Shown piece by piece: positions 32,983-44,111 of a stretch of DNA of 64,000 nucleotides (its first letter is position 1; each line of letters starts with the position of its first letter). The notes beneath the pieces were generated by a model. It saw nothing but the letters and a program-made list of their open reading frames with translations, did no database searches and was not told the origin of the DNA. The stretch spans positions 496,001-560,000 of the forward strand of contig JAIVFJ010000016.1 of assembly GCA_025765615.1 (NCBI GenBank), read 5' to 3'. The position numbers and the translations under genes were made by a program. This stretch comes from Zopfochytrium polystomum. Taxonomy: Eukaryota; Chytridiomycota; Chytridiomycetes; Chytridiales; Chytridiaceae.

Positions 32983-34829
32983 TCACACTCGCGCCTTTCC
33001 GGTCCTCGCCAAAGACGCCTTGCCCTGCGCACCGCCGGAGGTCCTTACTGTTGAACCAGTCCCCGCCTTTCCCGTGGTCGGTGCCCCGCCGCCGGTCCCA
33101 GCCGCAGGACTTCCCACCCCTTTCGTCTTGATCGATGGCGACCGCACCGCCGCCGCAGCTCCACTCGGCAGCCCGCGCGTCCTGGTGCTCGCCGCCCCCT
33201 GGGCGGCCGGCAGTCGCCCGTGGTTCGCGCGCCCCGGCGTCAGCCGGCTCGTCATCTTGCCCACTCCCGCCGCGATCCTCCCCGTAACCTTGCCGACCTG
33301 CTGCAGCCGCTTGCTCGCTTTTCCAGGCGTCGGTCCGACGGCGGTGTCGACGGCGCCGTTCAGTGTACCCGTGACGGCGTGGGGAGATGGGGTCTGTAAG
33401 GGCCTCTGCATGGAGAAGAAGTGCTTAAGGCGATCGTCTTCGGACAAATAACTGGAGTCGCGGTTGTTTGACGGGCCGGATACGCCCCTTTACCTGGTGC
33501 GCCAAGTGTCGTCGCTAATTTACCGGCCGCTGCGCCGGTTGCGGCCGTTGCTCCGTGCTCAACGATACCTGCGTGGCATTAAGGGTGAATGTGAGATAGG
33601 TCTGGACTTGACGAAACCGAACAAACCTAACCTAACCAAAAACAAAAAAGGAAAAAGGAAAAAGGAGTGTAGCTACTCACGACCAAACGATGCCCCATTC
33701 TTTGCATCCGCCGCGGCCGCATGGATACCGGCTCTGACGAACGCTTTGGAGAATTTTAGTGTTAATTACAAAAACGGGTAATGGGGACATTGCCTATTCG
33801 CGGGGCTTGGAAACCAAAAAAGAAAAGAAAAGTAAAAAGAAAAATAAAAACCAGCTTTACCTCCGCCTGGTACGGTGCTCGCTGAAACTTCTCCCATCCG
33901 ACCAAGGCCGTCTTTGATAACCTCTATTTTTTTGGAAGCCACAACGGTATTCAGTCAGGCGCGAAGTGGAAGCTGCTAAAAAAAGAAGGTTTTGTTTTCC
34001 TACGTTTTCCCGGTTCGTGGTGTGCGAGGCCGTGGCCAACTCCTTCGGCGAAGCCCATCACTGCGGCTGTCCCGACTCCTGCAGCAACTCCGGCTGTACG
34101 ATGGCCACGCTTAAAAATAAAGAAGGCGGAACAAGGCGGAACAGGCGACTGCTCACCGACTGGGCCTCCGGCCAAGGTTGCGGCGCCAGCTGCGACGAGG
34201 GGACCGACCTTGTTTGCCACCCCTTCTCCTGCGGCCACGGCCTGGTGATACATAATGAGGCGAGGTTTGGGATTACAGGAGGGTCAGTCGTGAGCAAAGG
34301 CAGCAACTGTGACTTTCGGATTCATGTAGAAGAAGTAAAATATGAAAGGCGCTTACAAGGTGGCCGGCTACCTGTTTCGGAGTCCGTTTCGGGGCTGTAG
34401 GGAGGGCGGAGAGTATGAGCTTAAAACCACATAGGTTTGGCAGATAACCTTTTGGGTCCTCTTTCCACCCTGTCTTGTCTCCGTCGCCAGATAAAGCGTC
34501 TGCACCGGCCGCGAGAGAGGCTGATCACGATGGGGAAGAAGATAAAGAAAAAAAAAGGAATAAATGACATTAAATCGACCGGCGGTTACAATCATTCGGC
34601 ATTTGGGTTACATAATGAAAGCTTTGATGTCGGTACCTGATACGGACTTTCCGTCTGTCAGCGCATTGCCAATGGACTCCAGCGGGAACTTGACTGCGGC
34701 TGGGTCGAGCCGATTCAGGAATCAGCGAAACGATGGAGGGCAGCACGTCACGCAAAATTATCTACCATTCGATTTGCTCAGTATTCCGGCACCACCAGCT
34801 AAAGCCCCGCCCACTGTTTTTTTTACGAC

Positions 34830-34861
<32 letters not shown>

Positions 34862-35551
34862 GGAAATTTCGATTTTTTGTTTGGTAGCTTCTTTCGGTCA
34901 CTTACTTCTAAATGAACCTTTCTTCTGCAGGGCTTTGCCGCCCTCCTCCACAGCTCCGAGCACGGCGCCGGTGCCAATCTTGGCGGCACTCCCAGCTTTG
35001 CAACGAGATTAGCGAAATGAGCTGAGCCGCGATCGTGCGCAAAAGACATCATTTTCATTTACCAGTCCCCCCCGCGGCTGCACTGACAGCGGTTCCCACG
35101 GCGTCCGAGGCGAGGCCGTTCGCAACGCCGATGGCATCGCTCTCTGCGCGATTTCCGACCTTGTTTTGGTTTGGTTCAGAAACTATGTAAGCGGTTGCCA
35201 CCACTGCACCATTTGCTCTTGATTAAACGCAACCGCACGCGTATACAAGGCGCACAAGCACACGAACACACAGACCCTCTCGCCCTCTTCACCTCCCTGA
35301 CATACCTTCTGCATGGAGCTCTTCAAAATATCCCAACGTGACTTGGGCTTTCCAGTCTTTGCAGCACCGTTGGCGGCTGGAGCCGAAACCGTGTTTCCGG
35401 CAGCAGCGGGAGAGGCCAGGAGGAGGAGCCATACGAGGGAGGCACCGACGACAAGAGCGACGAGAGCAGTGCACCTGGCGTGGTAGGGACGACGGCGGAC
35501 GCTGAGGCCGAGCGTTGGCGTCGTCGCCGTCTTGCTTCCCATCAACGTCAT
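32983..35551 (-). CDS. Ala/Gly-rich secreted or membrane protein, 13 exons
   Basis: No known function. Thirteen exons fit splice sites and frame: 35551-35306, 35159-35063, 34995-34906, 34813-34766, 34699-34637, 34520-34449, 34394-34372, 34241-34157, 34093-34004, 33923-33861, 33743-33681, 33568-33494, 33437-32983; total 1470 nt, 489 aa. Residues 27-51 form a signal peptide or anchor (VALVVGASLVWLLLLASPAAA). Most internal exons encode 15-30-residue Ala/Gly-rich hydrophobic modules such as AGSAAKIGTGAVLGAVEEGG, MGGALAGGAGILSKSN and AGVAAGVGTAAVMGFAEGVG. Nearly all introns are phase 1, and seven internal exons are multiples of three (48, 63, 72, 90, 90, 63, 63 nt, and 75 nt). The last exon is basic and Pro/Thr-rich. 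A decayed relative lies upstream at 36350-37293. Glycine-zipper-like membrane association is only a guess. Confidence 0.65.
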
Positions 35552-35786
35552 TGTTGTTTTCGCAAGTAGTTTTTCGAGTTGACAAACAAAATTGAGCTAT
35601 TTATTGTATAGACCAAATAGAAGAATAGCCCCCCTCTCTGTCAGTGGCTCCCTGTATGCTTCTTGGAGTTTCCCCAGTACCGGCTCGGCGGTAGTGCTCT
35701 GGGGCTGAGCACAAAGGAATCCTCGCGGGATTTCCCTCTGTGACCGCCGCAGATATTCCGAGCTTGGGCTGAGCACAGCGGGCGCG

Positions 35787-35848
<62 letters not shown>

Positions 35849-36349
35849 GCGCGCGCGCTCTCAGTGTTATCTATCCCACCCGCGCAACTTTTTTTGGTTG
35901 CAAAGCGAAACGAGGAAAGACCACAGATGCAAGGCACCCTCGCTTAAACTGCGGACCACCCATCCAGGCTTTGTTCGTAGCTCCACGAAAGCGCCGTCGG
36001 CAGCGGAGGGCTGGTTTTCATCACAGACATAGCTACTTACATAGAGTAATTCTGCACGTCAGTCCCTTCCCGGTTTGGGAACGGGTCATTACGTCGCATG
36101 GGCAGTGGCAGGCCAACCGAGTGCATTCACGTTTTTGCTCCTGTTGACAGTTCAAGCGACACAACCAAACTCACAGCCGTCAAAAATGAGGGAGTGAAAG
36201 TTGGCGTAAGCGGAAGGAGCGGCAACAAAAAAAAAACCGCCGCATCGAAGATGGGAAGCCAATCCGCTGTGCCCACAAACAACCAACCCAACAGAGATGA
36301 ACTGATAACAACTGAGAAAGTTGAAAAATGCGTTGAAACGCCAATTCAA
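35552..36349. other. intergenic, with (CA)n/(CG)n tract
   Basis: A (CA)n tract of about 60 bp at 35787-35846 runs into a (CG)n tract to about 35857. No gene is recognised. Confidence 0.55.
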
Positions 36350-37293
36350 TTAAGAGCGTCGTCTGTTTGCTCCGAAATTAGAAGCCGCACTCTTTACCGG
36401 CGACGGCGTTCTACCAGTCTTTGGTGCCGCCGCATTGTTCTTTGCCGCGGCGTTCCCGGACTTCGCCAAAGCCGGCGGCAGCCCGCGCGTCTTGACGCCG
36501 CCCTGGGCCGCAGCCGTCTCGCGCTTCCCGCTCCCCTGCGCCGCGCCCGAGCTCATTCTTCTCCGACGCCTGCGACGTAGCGGCCGCCGTCCGGAAATAT
36601 ACCCAGCACTGGGGGCGACATAGATGGTATGGCGGACGTTGCAATCCATCCAACCTTTAGGGTCCTGCTTCCAGCTAGTCTCCGTCCCGGCGTCGGCACC
36701 AGCTGTGCGTGAGGCTAATCACGATAGGTGCGAACAAAAGCAAGGTCATGATGAGTAATTACGTTGAATAGATTGCAAGTTTCAAGGGCTGCCATCGGGC
36801 ACTGGTGTTGCAAAAATGAAGCCGATGGGGGAAAGCACAGACAGGCTCAAGCGCAAACCATTTGAGACGACGAGAATTCCAGCGCCACCAGGCAAAGCTC
36901 CGCCCAGAGTGTTTTTCGCGGCGGCCGATGGTTTTGGATTGGGAGTTAGGACTATTGCGGGTTAGCGAATCCAGCTTGCTCAAAGAAAACAAAACCACTT
37001 ACTTTTGAAGGAGCTTTCTTCGCCGGGGCTTTCCCACCCTCCTTTATGCACCGAGGACGGCACCTGTGTACCGATCTGGGCGGCTGTGCCGGCTTTTGCA
37101 GCGAAAAAAGTGGAACCGTTGAGTGAAACGAACGTTTCTCTTGCACGAAACAAAGAGAAAAAACGAAAAAAAAAATAATCGTTCTTCAATTACCGGTTTC
37201 CCCCTGTGACTGCTTTCACGGCGGTTACCTCAGCTTTGGAGGCAAGGCTGTTTGTGCGACATCGACGCCGTCACTCTCAGCAGTTTCGCCGAC
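36350..37293 (-). pseudogene. decayed paralogue of the Ala/Gly-rich gene
   Basis: Segments match exons of the 32983-35551 gene in the same order and strand: VGETAESDGVDVAQTAL (37293 on; exon 2), AGTAAQIGT (about 37092; exon 3), TLGGALPGGAGILVVSNG (about 36915; exon 4), ASRTAGADAGTETSWKQDPK (36712-36660; exon 6), and a basic tail with GVKTRGLPPAL (about 36490; exon 13). Exons 2 and 3 each need a frame change relative to the intact gene. No match to the signal-peptide exon lies between 37293 and the neighbouring gene. It is therefore a 5'-truncated tandem pseudogene. Confidence 0.65.
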
Positions 37294-37690
37294 CTTCGTT
37301 TTGGTGAAGAATCGCGTAAGAAAGGGGGGAAACAAATGTTTGGTGGAACCGATTGACTTATTTTTTTTTCCCCCCCCCCCTTTTTGGACGGGCGACTTTT
37401 GACCCACCAAACTGCTCTCATACATTTCGTCCCTTTTCTTTTCTTCTTCTTCATTTTTTTTTTTTTTTTTGGAAAAACGATCACGCTTCCCCTCAACGGT
37501 ACGGGGAAAAGGGTCCCAGGCTTTTTTCGCGTCTCATAAAACGGGAGAAAAAGGACGAACCAAGCGTGAAATGGAGTAAAGGGAGCATAAAGTTCATCGC
37601 GGAGCGCTGCCGGAAAAAAAAACACCAAGAATGAGAAAAGGAGGGTCACTTTCCCTCCACGATCCAACCCATCTGCCGCGTCTCTCCGCA

Positions 37691-40134
37691 TCACAGCTCA
37701 ACCTCGCCCTCCTCCACCTCATCCCCGTCCCTCTCGACCTCAAACAGCGGCTTCTCCTTCCTGCCCCTGAACAGCGGCGGGGACTTCGCGAGGCGGTCCT
37801 TGGCGTCCTCGTCGGCGGCGAGGCGCTCGGCGCGCAGGCGGCGGACGGTGTCGACGAGGGCGGCCATCATGCGGCGGCTGCGGGCGTCGCCGAGCGGGTT
37901 GAAGTGGCAAAAGTTCATGACGTAGGCGACCGTGATGTTGAGGTCGCGGTTCCACTGTGGGCGGGGGGCGAAGACAGTAAAGATTGGGAAAAGGAAAAAA
38001 AGGGGTTCAGGACGCACAAATGCAAATTGAGGAAAGGGAAGATATTAAAAAAAAAAAAGGAAAAGGCATAAAAAGCGCGTCCCGCCTCTCTTCCCCCCAG
38101 TCTAAAATTCTCTTACCAGCACCGCGCTCCCACCCGCGCCGAACCAGCCGACCCATTTCCCGCCGAGGCGATCGCCAAAGTCAAAGTTCCCCCAGCCGAC
38201 GCGAGAGAAAAGGGTGTTTCGTTCGATGACCATGTCCCATTCGTACTTTGTGGTTTCGAGGCCGTGGGTGACCGTTTCGGGGCGGAGGAGCGTCGAGCCG
38301 TCGAGCGTGCCGTTGTTGAGCATGAAGGCTGCGAAGCGGGCGAGCTTGAAGGGGGAAGAAAGATTGCCATCGAGAGTGAGCCCTTCCGGACATTGAAGCC
38401 GACGAGCGGTGAGGGAAAGGAAATGCAAAGAAAGAAAAGCTCACCGTCCTGGCATTCGTCAGACCGCCGTAGCTCGGGCCCTGACCGCGCCAAATCGCCT
38501 CCTGGTTGTACGTCTTTGGCCAATCCGTCGGGTTCTTAAACTTTGGACCGCTGTGGAGCAGGGCCTTTGCGGAGACGGAGTTCGGTTCCATGTAGGATTT
38601 GTAGAGGGCCGGGGGCAACGGGTCGACGCCGAGGTAGCGGAGGACGGCGTCGGGGACGACGATGAGGAAGAGCCGCTGGATGAAGGGGTAGCCGACGAGC
38701 GGGGCGATGCGCGGGGATTCCGCGTCAAAGTCGGAGGGGGAGAGGCCGTAGTGGAAGTCGTAGGTGTGCGGGGGGTGGCGCGGGGACGGGTTGGCGGGGT
38801 AGAGCTTGGGGATAATTTCTTCGCTGGAGGAGCCGTGGGGGATAAGAATCTCCACGAAAGCAAAAATGGAAGCCGACGGCGCATTGGGAGAAAAAAAAAA
38901 TAAAAGAAAAAAAAAATCACTCGATACTTACTTCATGACCTCCCGCAGCGACTTTCCCTCCGGGTGCGCGCGCCTCACGATCTCATTCAAGAACCAACCC
39001 CTGGTGGTGGCATGATACGCGCTGATCCTTTCACCCCCAAACGCGTGCTTCTGTCCGGCAATCAAGCCGGCCAGCTTATCCAAATCGACAACGTCCTCGG
39101 GCGCTGGAACGCGGTCGGCGTCCAAAAACGGCACGCCGGCGCGGTGCTGGAGCAGGTCCTCGACGGTGACGTTATCCTTTCCGCCCTCGGCGAATTCGGG
39201 CCAAAAGCGGGCGATCGGGGCGGCGAGGTCGAGGCCGTGGGCTTCGGACATGTGGAGGAGCGCCATGGCGGTGATGGCTTTGGAGGAGGAGAAGACGAGC
39301 TGCAGCGTCGTTTCGTTGTAGGGGTACTTGCGCTGCGCGTCGGCGTAGCCGCCACGGAGGTCTGCTACGAGCTGGCCGTCGACTGAGCGAGATGGGGGGG
39401 TGTTTGGGTGAGACCGGGATGCGGGGCTCCACACAAGAAGCAAGAGATACGATGATCAGTCCAATAGAAGAATGATACGCACCGTACGCAGCAAAGTTGG
39501 AGCCGAGCTCATCGCCGCGAGTCCATCCGAGGGTAAACACCGAGCGCAGGAGCCTGTAGTCGTAGTCGGAGTATCCGGTGATGTTGACGGGGGGCGGGCA
39601 CCCCACCCTGAGGATCTGGTTCACGCGGCATCCAAGTAAAAAATCAAAAAAAAAAAAAAAAAAAATAAGCGCGCCACCCACTCCCAGACAGGGGTGTGTT
39701 CGCTTACCTTGCAGGTAGCAGGGAGGGCAGGCCCAAGACCGACAAAGTATCTTGTTTTAAAAAGGGTTTTGGTTCGATGGGAAAGGGAGAGGGGAAGGGG
39801 GGTGAAGATGGTGTGGAGTCAGCAAACATTCAACCCCGCGATCGCATTTCGAGGGAAGTCTATTGTGGTGCCGGACTGACCTGTACACGAACGACGAGAG
39901 CATGAGGATCACGGACGCGCGCTGGAGATGAGTCATGAGGCCACCGAGGAGCGAGGACGAGGACGAGGAGGAGGAGGACGACGACGACGACGACGCTGCC
40001 GCCTTGCCCACCGCCGCCGTCGTTTTTGCGCCGGTCTTGTTCGACCTTGACCTCGACGACGACGCCGCCGCCGACGAGTCCGAGGCCGTTGCCGACGCCG
40101 TCGAGCCCTTCCTGTTCTTGCTGTTGCCGGCCAT
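37691..40134 (-). CDS. beta-lactamase-related serine hydrolase (LACTB-like), membrane-anchored
   Basis: Serine beta-lactamase-like proteins act as esterases or peptidases. Seven exons are proposed: 40134-39881, 39750-39708, 39615-39483, 39382-38940, 38849-38445, 38344-38117, 37954-37691 (about 589 aa). The start at MAGNSKNRKG was chosen as the first ATG of a Ser/Ala-rich N-terminus. A hydrophobic segment (ASVILMLSSFVYR) near residue 80 may anchor it. Catalytic marks are SSSKAITAMALLHMSE (SxxK, with Ser as nucleophile), a YHATTRGW segment in the place of the YxN tyrosine motif, and FGAGGS in the place of the KTG/HxG motif. The exon 4 donor is uncertain: the stronger site at 38931 breaks the frame, the weaker GAG|GTCATG keeps it. 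Confidence 0.8.
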
Positions 40135-40239
40135 TCTTCTGTGTTGGCTTTTTTTTTTTTTTTTTTTTTTTTTGTCTTTGGGTCCTTCGTCCGTTCGTCC
40201 TCTTTCTTCTGTCTCGCTGTCTCGCTCCCATTCTTTGTC

Positions 40240-40305
<66 letters not shown>

Positions 40306-40428
40306 CTCTCCATCAGTCTCAGTACAATTAAATGAATTCGGAGAAAATGCAATGGACAAAACAACCAAAAGGAGGGTGAAAATAAAGAGAAAAAAAAAAA
40401 TGCAAAAAACTCAGCCAGGCCTACCTAC
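40135..40428. repeat. T run and (TC)n microsatellite between genes
   Basis: A T run at about 40149-40173 and (TC)n at about 40243-40300 fill the space between the OSBP stop and the hydrolase start. Confidence 0.85.
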
Positions 40429-42952
40429 CTAAGATGCCACGCGGTCAACGAGGTACGGCTTCCCCTTCTCCATCACTCCACCGCCAAGACCACCACTACT
40501 CCCGACCACGTCAAAGAACGCCGCGTCGCCCAGCGCGCCCTCGACCTCCTTGCCCGCCGCGCCGCGCCGGAACCGGAAGAACCGCGGCACGGGCCGGGCC
40601 GCCGCTGCGCCGCCGCCGCCCGACGCGTCGCGTTTGCGCCGCTGCCGCTCCTCGATCTCGCGCTTGAGCGCCGTCGCGGTCGAAAAGTCTTTGCGGAGGA
40701 TGGCCTCCGTGACGCCCTGCCACAGCCGCCGCGACTCGGTCGGCGACTGCTCCGGCAGCGGAGAGACCAGCTTCGGGTGCGTGAAGGACTGCTGGAGGTC
40801 AAAGAGGAGCGTCTGTTCCTTTGTGGGGGGCGGGTAAGAATAACAAGGAAACGCGAAGGACGAAAGAAGGAAAAGGAACAGGAGGAGTAACTCACGTTCC
40901 CCGACTTGTCCTTGGCCTTGCCGCCAATGCCGCCGACGACGCACGCGTGGACCTTCCCGTTCCACGCGCCCCACAGCCTCGCGACAACGTTCTCGGCCGC
41001 GCCGCCGCCGGCCGCCTCCCTTTTTTCGGCCTCTCTGCGCTCCTTCTCCGTCATGCGCGCCTCGCGGGCCGGGTCGTACCGGATGACGCGGCCCTCGACG
41101 GCAAACTTGGGGCTGCCAAAGAACGGCTCGTCCTTGTACAGCAGGATGCAGCGCAAGCCCGTGGCCGGGCACGAGACGACCGTGGTTTCGGAGACCGTGA
41201 TGTACGGCTTGCCAGAGAGCCAGCCGTTGATCGACGCCCACGGGTACGTCATGTTGTACTCTTCTTCTTCCTCTTCTTCTTCTTCTTCTTCGTCTCCTCC
41301 TTCTGCTTCTGCTTCGTAGTATTGTTGCTCCTCCTCGTCGTTGTCGTCGTCGTCATCGTCGCGTCCGTCCCGCAGACGCGCCGCACCGGGCGACCGCCGC
41401 CGCCGCCGTCGGATCGAAAGGTACACGCCAGCGTTGAAGGCGCCCGCGCCGACCTTGATGGCGGTGCCGGTGAATTTTGCCGAGACGTGGTCGACGCCGC
41501 GGGCGGTGATGCCCTTTTCGGGGCAGTCGTAGTAGAAGGCGGAGACGGGGGGAGTGTGGAGGATCTGCTCGGTCAGGCAGTCGATGCGGACAGAGCGGGC
41601 GGCGGCGGAGGTGGCGGCGGCGGGAGAAGTGGTTGCGACGCCGCCGTTGTCTGGGAGCAAGGTGGGGACTGCGGCCAGGTCGGCGGCGGGGACCAGCCAG
41701 TGGCAGGCAAAGGTCTCGCCGAGGACGGGGTTGTAGGGCTTACGCAGCTGGTTGTCCTTCCACTTTGTGTCTTTGCTCAGGAACCACCGCACGACGCGCA
41801 GCATTCGAAGGACGGGATCGGGCTCGTCGGGGATGCTAAGTTGTTTGGTTGTTTTTTTTTGGTTTAGCAGTTTTTTTTGGTAATTTTTTTTGTTTTTTTT
41901 TGAGGGCGGATGACGTAAGCTTAAAACGGTCGCCATCTGCGGGTGATCGGCTAAAACTCCGACTCCAAATGAACGAATCAAACATTTTTTGCTTACGAGG
42001 CGAACAGGTCCGGGCGGTCGTTGTAGTTCCAGAATTCCAAATTGGAGCTGCAAGGAAAGCGATGGGAAGACAGACAGACAGGCCAGCGAAGCAGACAAAC
42101 ACACAACAAAGGCCGCAGGGTCAGAGACGTGGAACGCGCTTATGTGATTACCCCCCCCCCCACTGGCACGCTTTCACTCTCACTCGCATACGCCCACATT
42201 GCGCACACTCTCCATCTCTCACTCACTCTCGCTCTCACACTCACCAACACATCACCCCCCCCCCATTCATTGGCAATTCTGGCGCCTCACCTCGGGTCCA
42301 TCAAATTCGCCGGCAGCGACATGCGCACGGACGCAATGTCCTTGACCGACGCCATGCGGCGCAGCAAGCCCCACACGAAGCCCAGCTTGCTCTTGCCGTC
42401 CTCCATGTCGACGTTCTCGGGTGCGTCGTTGGCGCCGGCTCCTCCGTCCACAGACGCCCGGGCTGCCGCCGCCGCAGCCGCCGCCGCCGCCGCCTCGTCG
42501 CGATCGGCCTGTTCCTGCGCCGCGGCGGCGGCGGCGAGGTCGGCGGCGCGGGCGGCGCCGACGAGGGCGACGATGCGCGACGCAGCCGGCGCGGAGGGAG
42601 TCGAGGTCGGTGGGGGTCGCTGGTCCGGCTGATCCTTGGCGGGCGGGGCGCCCGTGGCCGTGGCCGTGGCCGTGGTGGCAGCGGTGGCGGCGGTGGCGGT
42701 AGTGGTGATGGAGCGGCGGTCCTCGTCGTTGTTGTTGTTGTTGTTGTTGTTGGTGGTGCCGGTGTTCGTGGTGTTGCCGGTTGCGGCAGCGGCAGCTGCG
42801 GTTGGCGACGACGACGACGAGAGAGAGACGGCGGTCGACGACGAGGACAAGACGGAAGCAGTGCGCGAAAAGGTCGCCCCGATCGTGGCTGTCTCTGTCT
42901 CGGGGGCAGTGAGAGGCGGCGTGCCGTTCTTGTTGCTGCTGTCGTCAGCCAT
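40429..42952 (-). CDS. oxysterol-binding protein-related protein
   Basis: OSBP-related proteins carry sterols or phosphoinositides between membranes at contact sites. Four exons (42952-42291, 42047-41997, 41835-40896, 40818-40429) join in phase to 680 aa. After a low-complexity Ala/Thr-rich N-terminus come FVWGLLRRMASVKDIASVRM and SLPANLMDPRS, the small exon SNLEFWNYNDRPDLFAS, then the core: WKDNQLRKPYNPVLGETFAC, an Asp/Glu-rich insertion, TVVSCPATGLRCIL, and the C-terminal SRRLWQGVTEAILRKDFSTA with WGAWNGKVHA upstream. The family signature EQVSHHPP reads EQILHTPP, so one of the two phosphate-binding histidines is Thr. No PH domain or FFAT motif is seen. Confidence 0.93.
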
Positions 42953-43253
42953 TTTTCGCCTGCTTCAAAATTTTTTCTCTTTTCTTTTTGTTTTTTTCTT
43001 TTCCCTTCCTCTTTCATCCTCCACCGGTCGTTTCATTTTATAGGGTCTGTTAAAATTTCAATATTTAAATTTCTCTGTCGTTGATGGGGGCCTCCTCCTT
43101 TTTTTGTTTGTTTTTTTTTTTTTTTTTTTTTTGCCAGCAAGTCTTCTCAGCCCCAATTTTCCGCACTACTCACTTTAACGCACTCTGAAATTCGGCCGAT
43201 ATTTTTTTCGGCCGACATTCTCCAGCGGAGGAATTGCCGACGTTGGACGATCT

Positions 43254-43330
<77 letters not shown>

Positions 43331-44111
43331 GCAACACCAGTGCCACAAAGAAAGCGGATGTGTGTGGCTTGGCAGGCCCTTCTCATTGCTGGATCGGCGC
43401 GGCGGAGAACTCCTCGTAGGAGAAAATACCCAACTTGGGTTTCGCCCAGTTTACTTTTTTTTTTTGAGCAAAAAACGGCATGCTGTCGACACAAGTCCTG
43501 TGCCTGTTGCGTTCGGGGCGAGACAGGCCCATCTCTTTGCAGTTTTTCCACCTGGGCTGCCATGCTCCACACTCGGGCAAGAGCGTTGGTTGGCGGTTTC
43601 AAACGGGTGGGGGAGTTGGAATCCAAACGAGTACAACGTCAGAGGGGGCTCCGGTCGTATTCAATCCAGCGAGTTTCCGTCAATCAATTGCGGAATCAAT
43701 GTTCATTGTTCTCCTTGCCGCAAAGCGAGTCAACCGTGTCGTACCCAGGCTGAACGACGCTCACTCGAAAACCCGCAGAAGATTCAGCTGCAGTGCGATG
43801 TTGTGAAGGACCAACCAAGTGGTTTGAGATATTGCCCAATTTTATCTATTTAAGGTTTCCGGGCAAAGTGAGTGTAATGAATGCGGAGTTGTGTCAGCTT
43901 TTTTGGATTCACCAAAATTCAACACAACGCGGACTGAAACCGACAGCGAACCAAAATTTGAGGCCCCCCACAAAACAATATACAGGGAGACCTTGTCTTC
44001 AAGGTTAAGCGAAGACAAGGTTTGCCTGCCTTTTCCCGATCAGGGCCTACGCGTTTGCACCCCTCAACACAACCCCCTCTCCATACCTCAAGAGGTCGCC
44101 GTCCGACAATA
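42953..44111. other. intergenic, with (TC)n
   Basis: The region between the OSBP start (-) and the HET start (+) could hold both promoters. It includes T runs near 43110-43132 and (TC)n at about 43259-43323. No gene is recognised. Confidence 0.5.

Noticed and set aside
39757..40368. Ser/Arg/Glu ORFs over (TC)n near 40.2 kb
   Set aside because: Generated by the dinucleotide tract; only the part from ATG 40134 belongs to the serine hydrolase.
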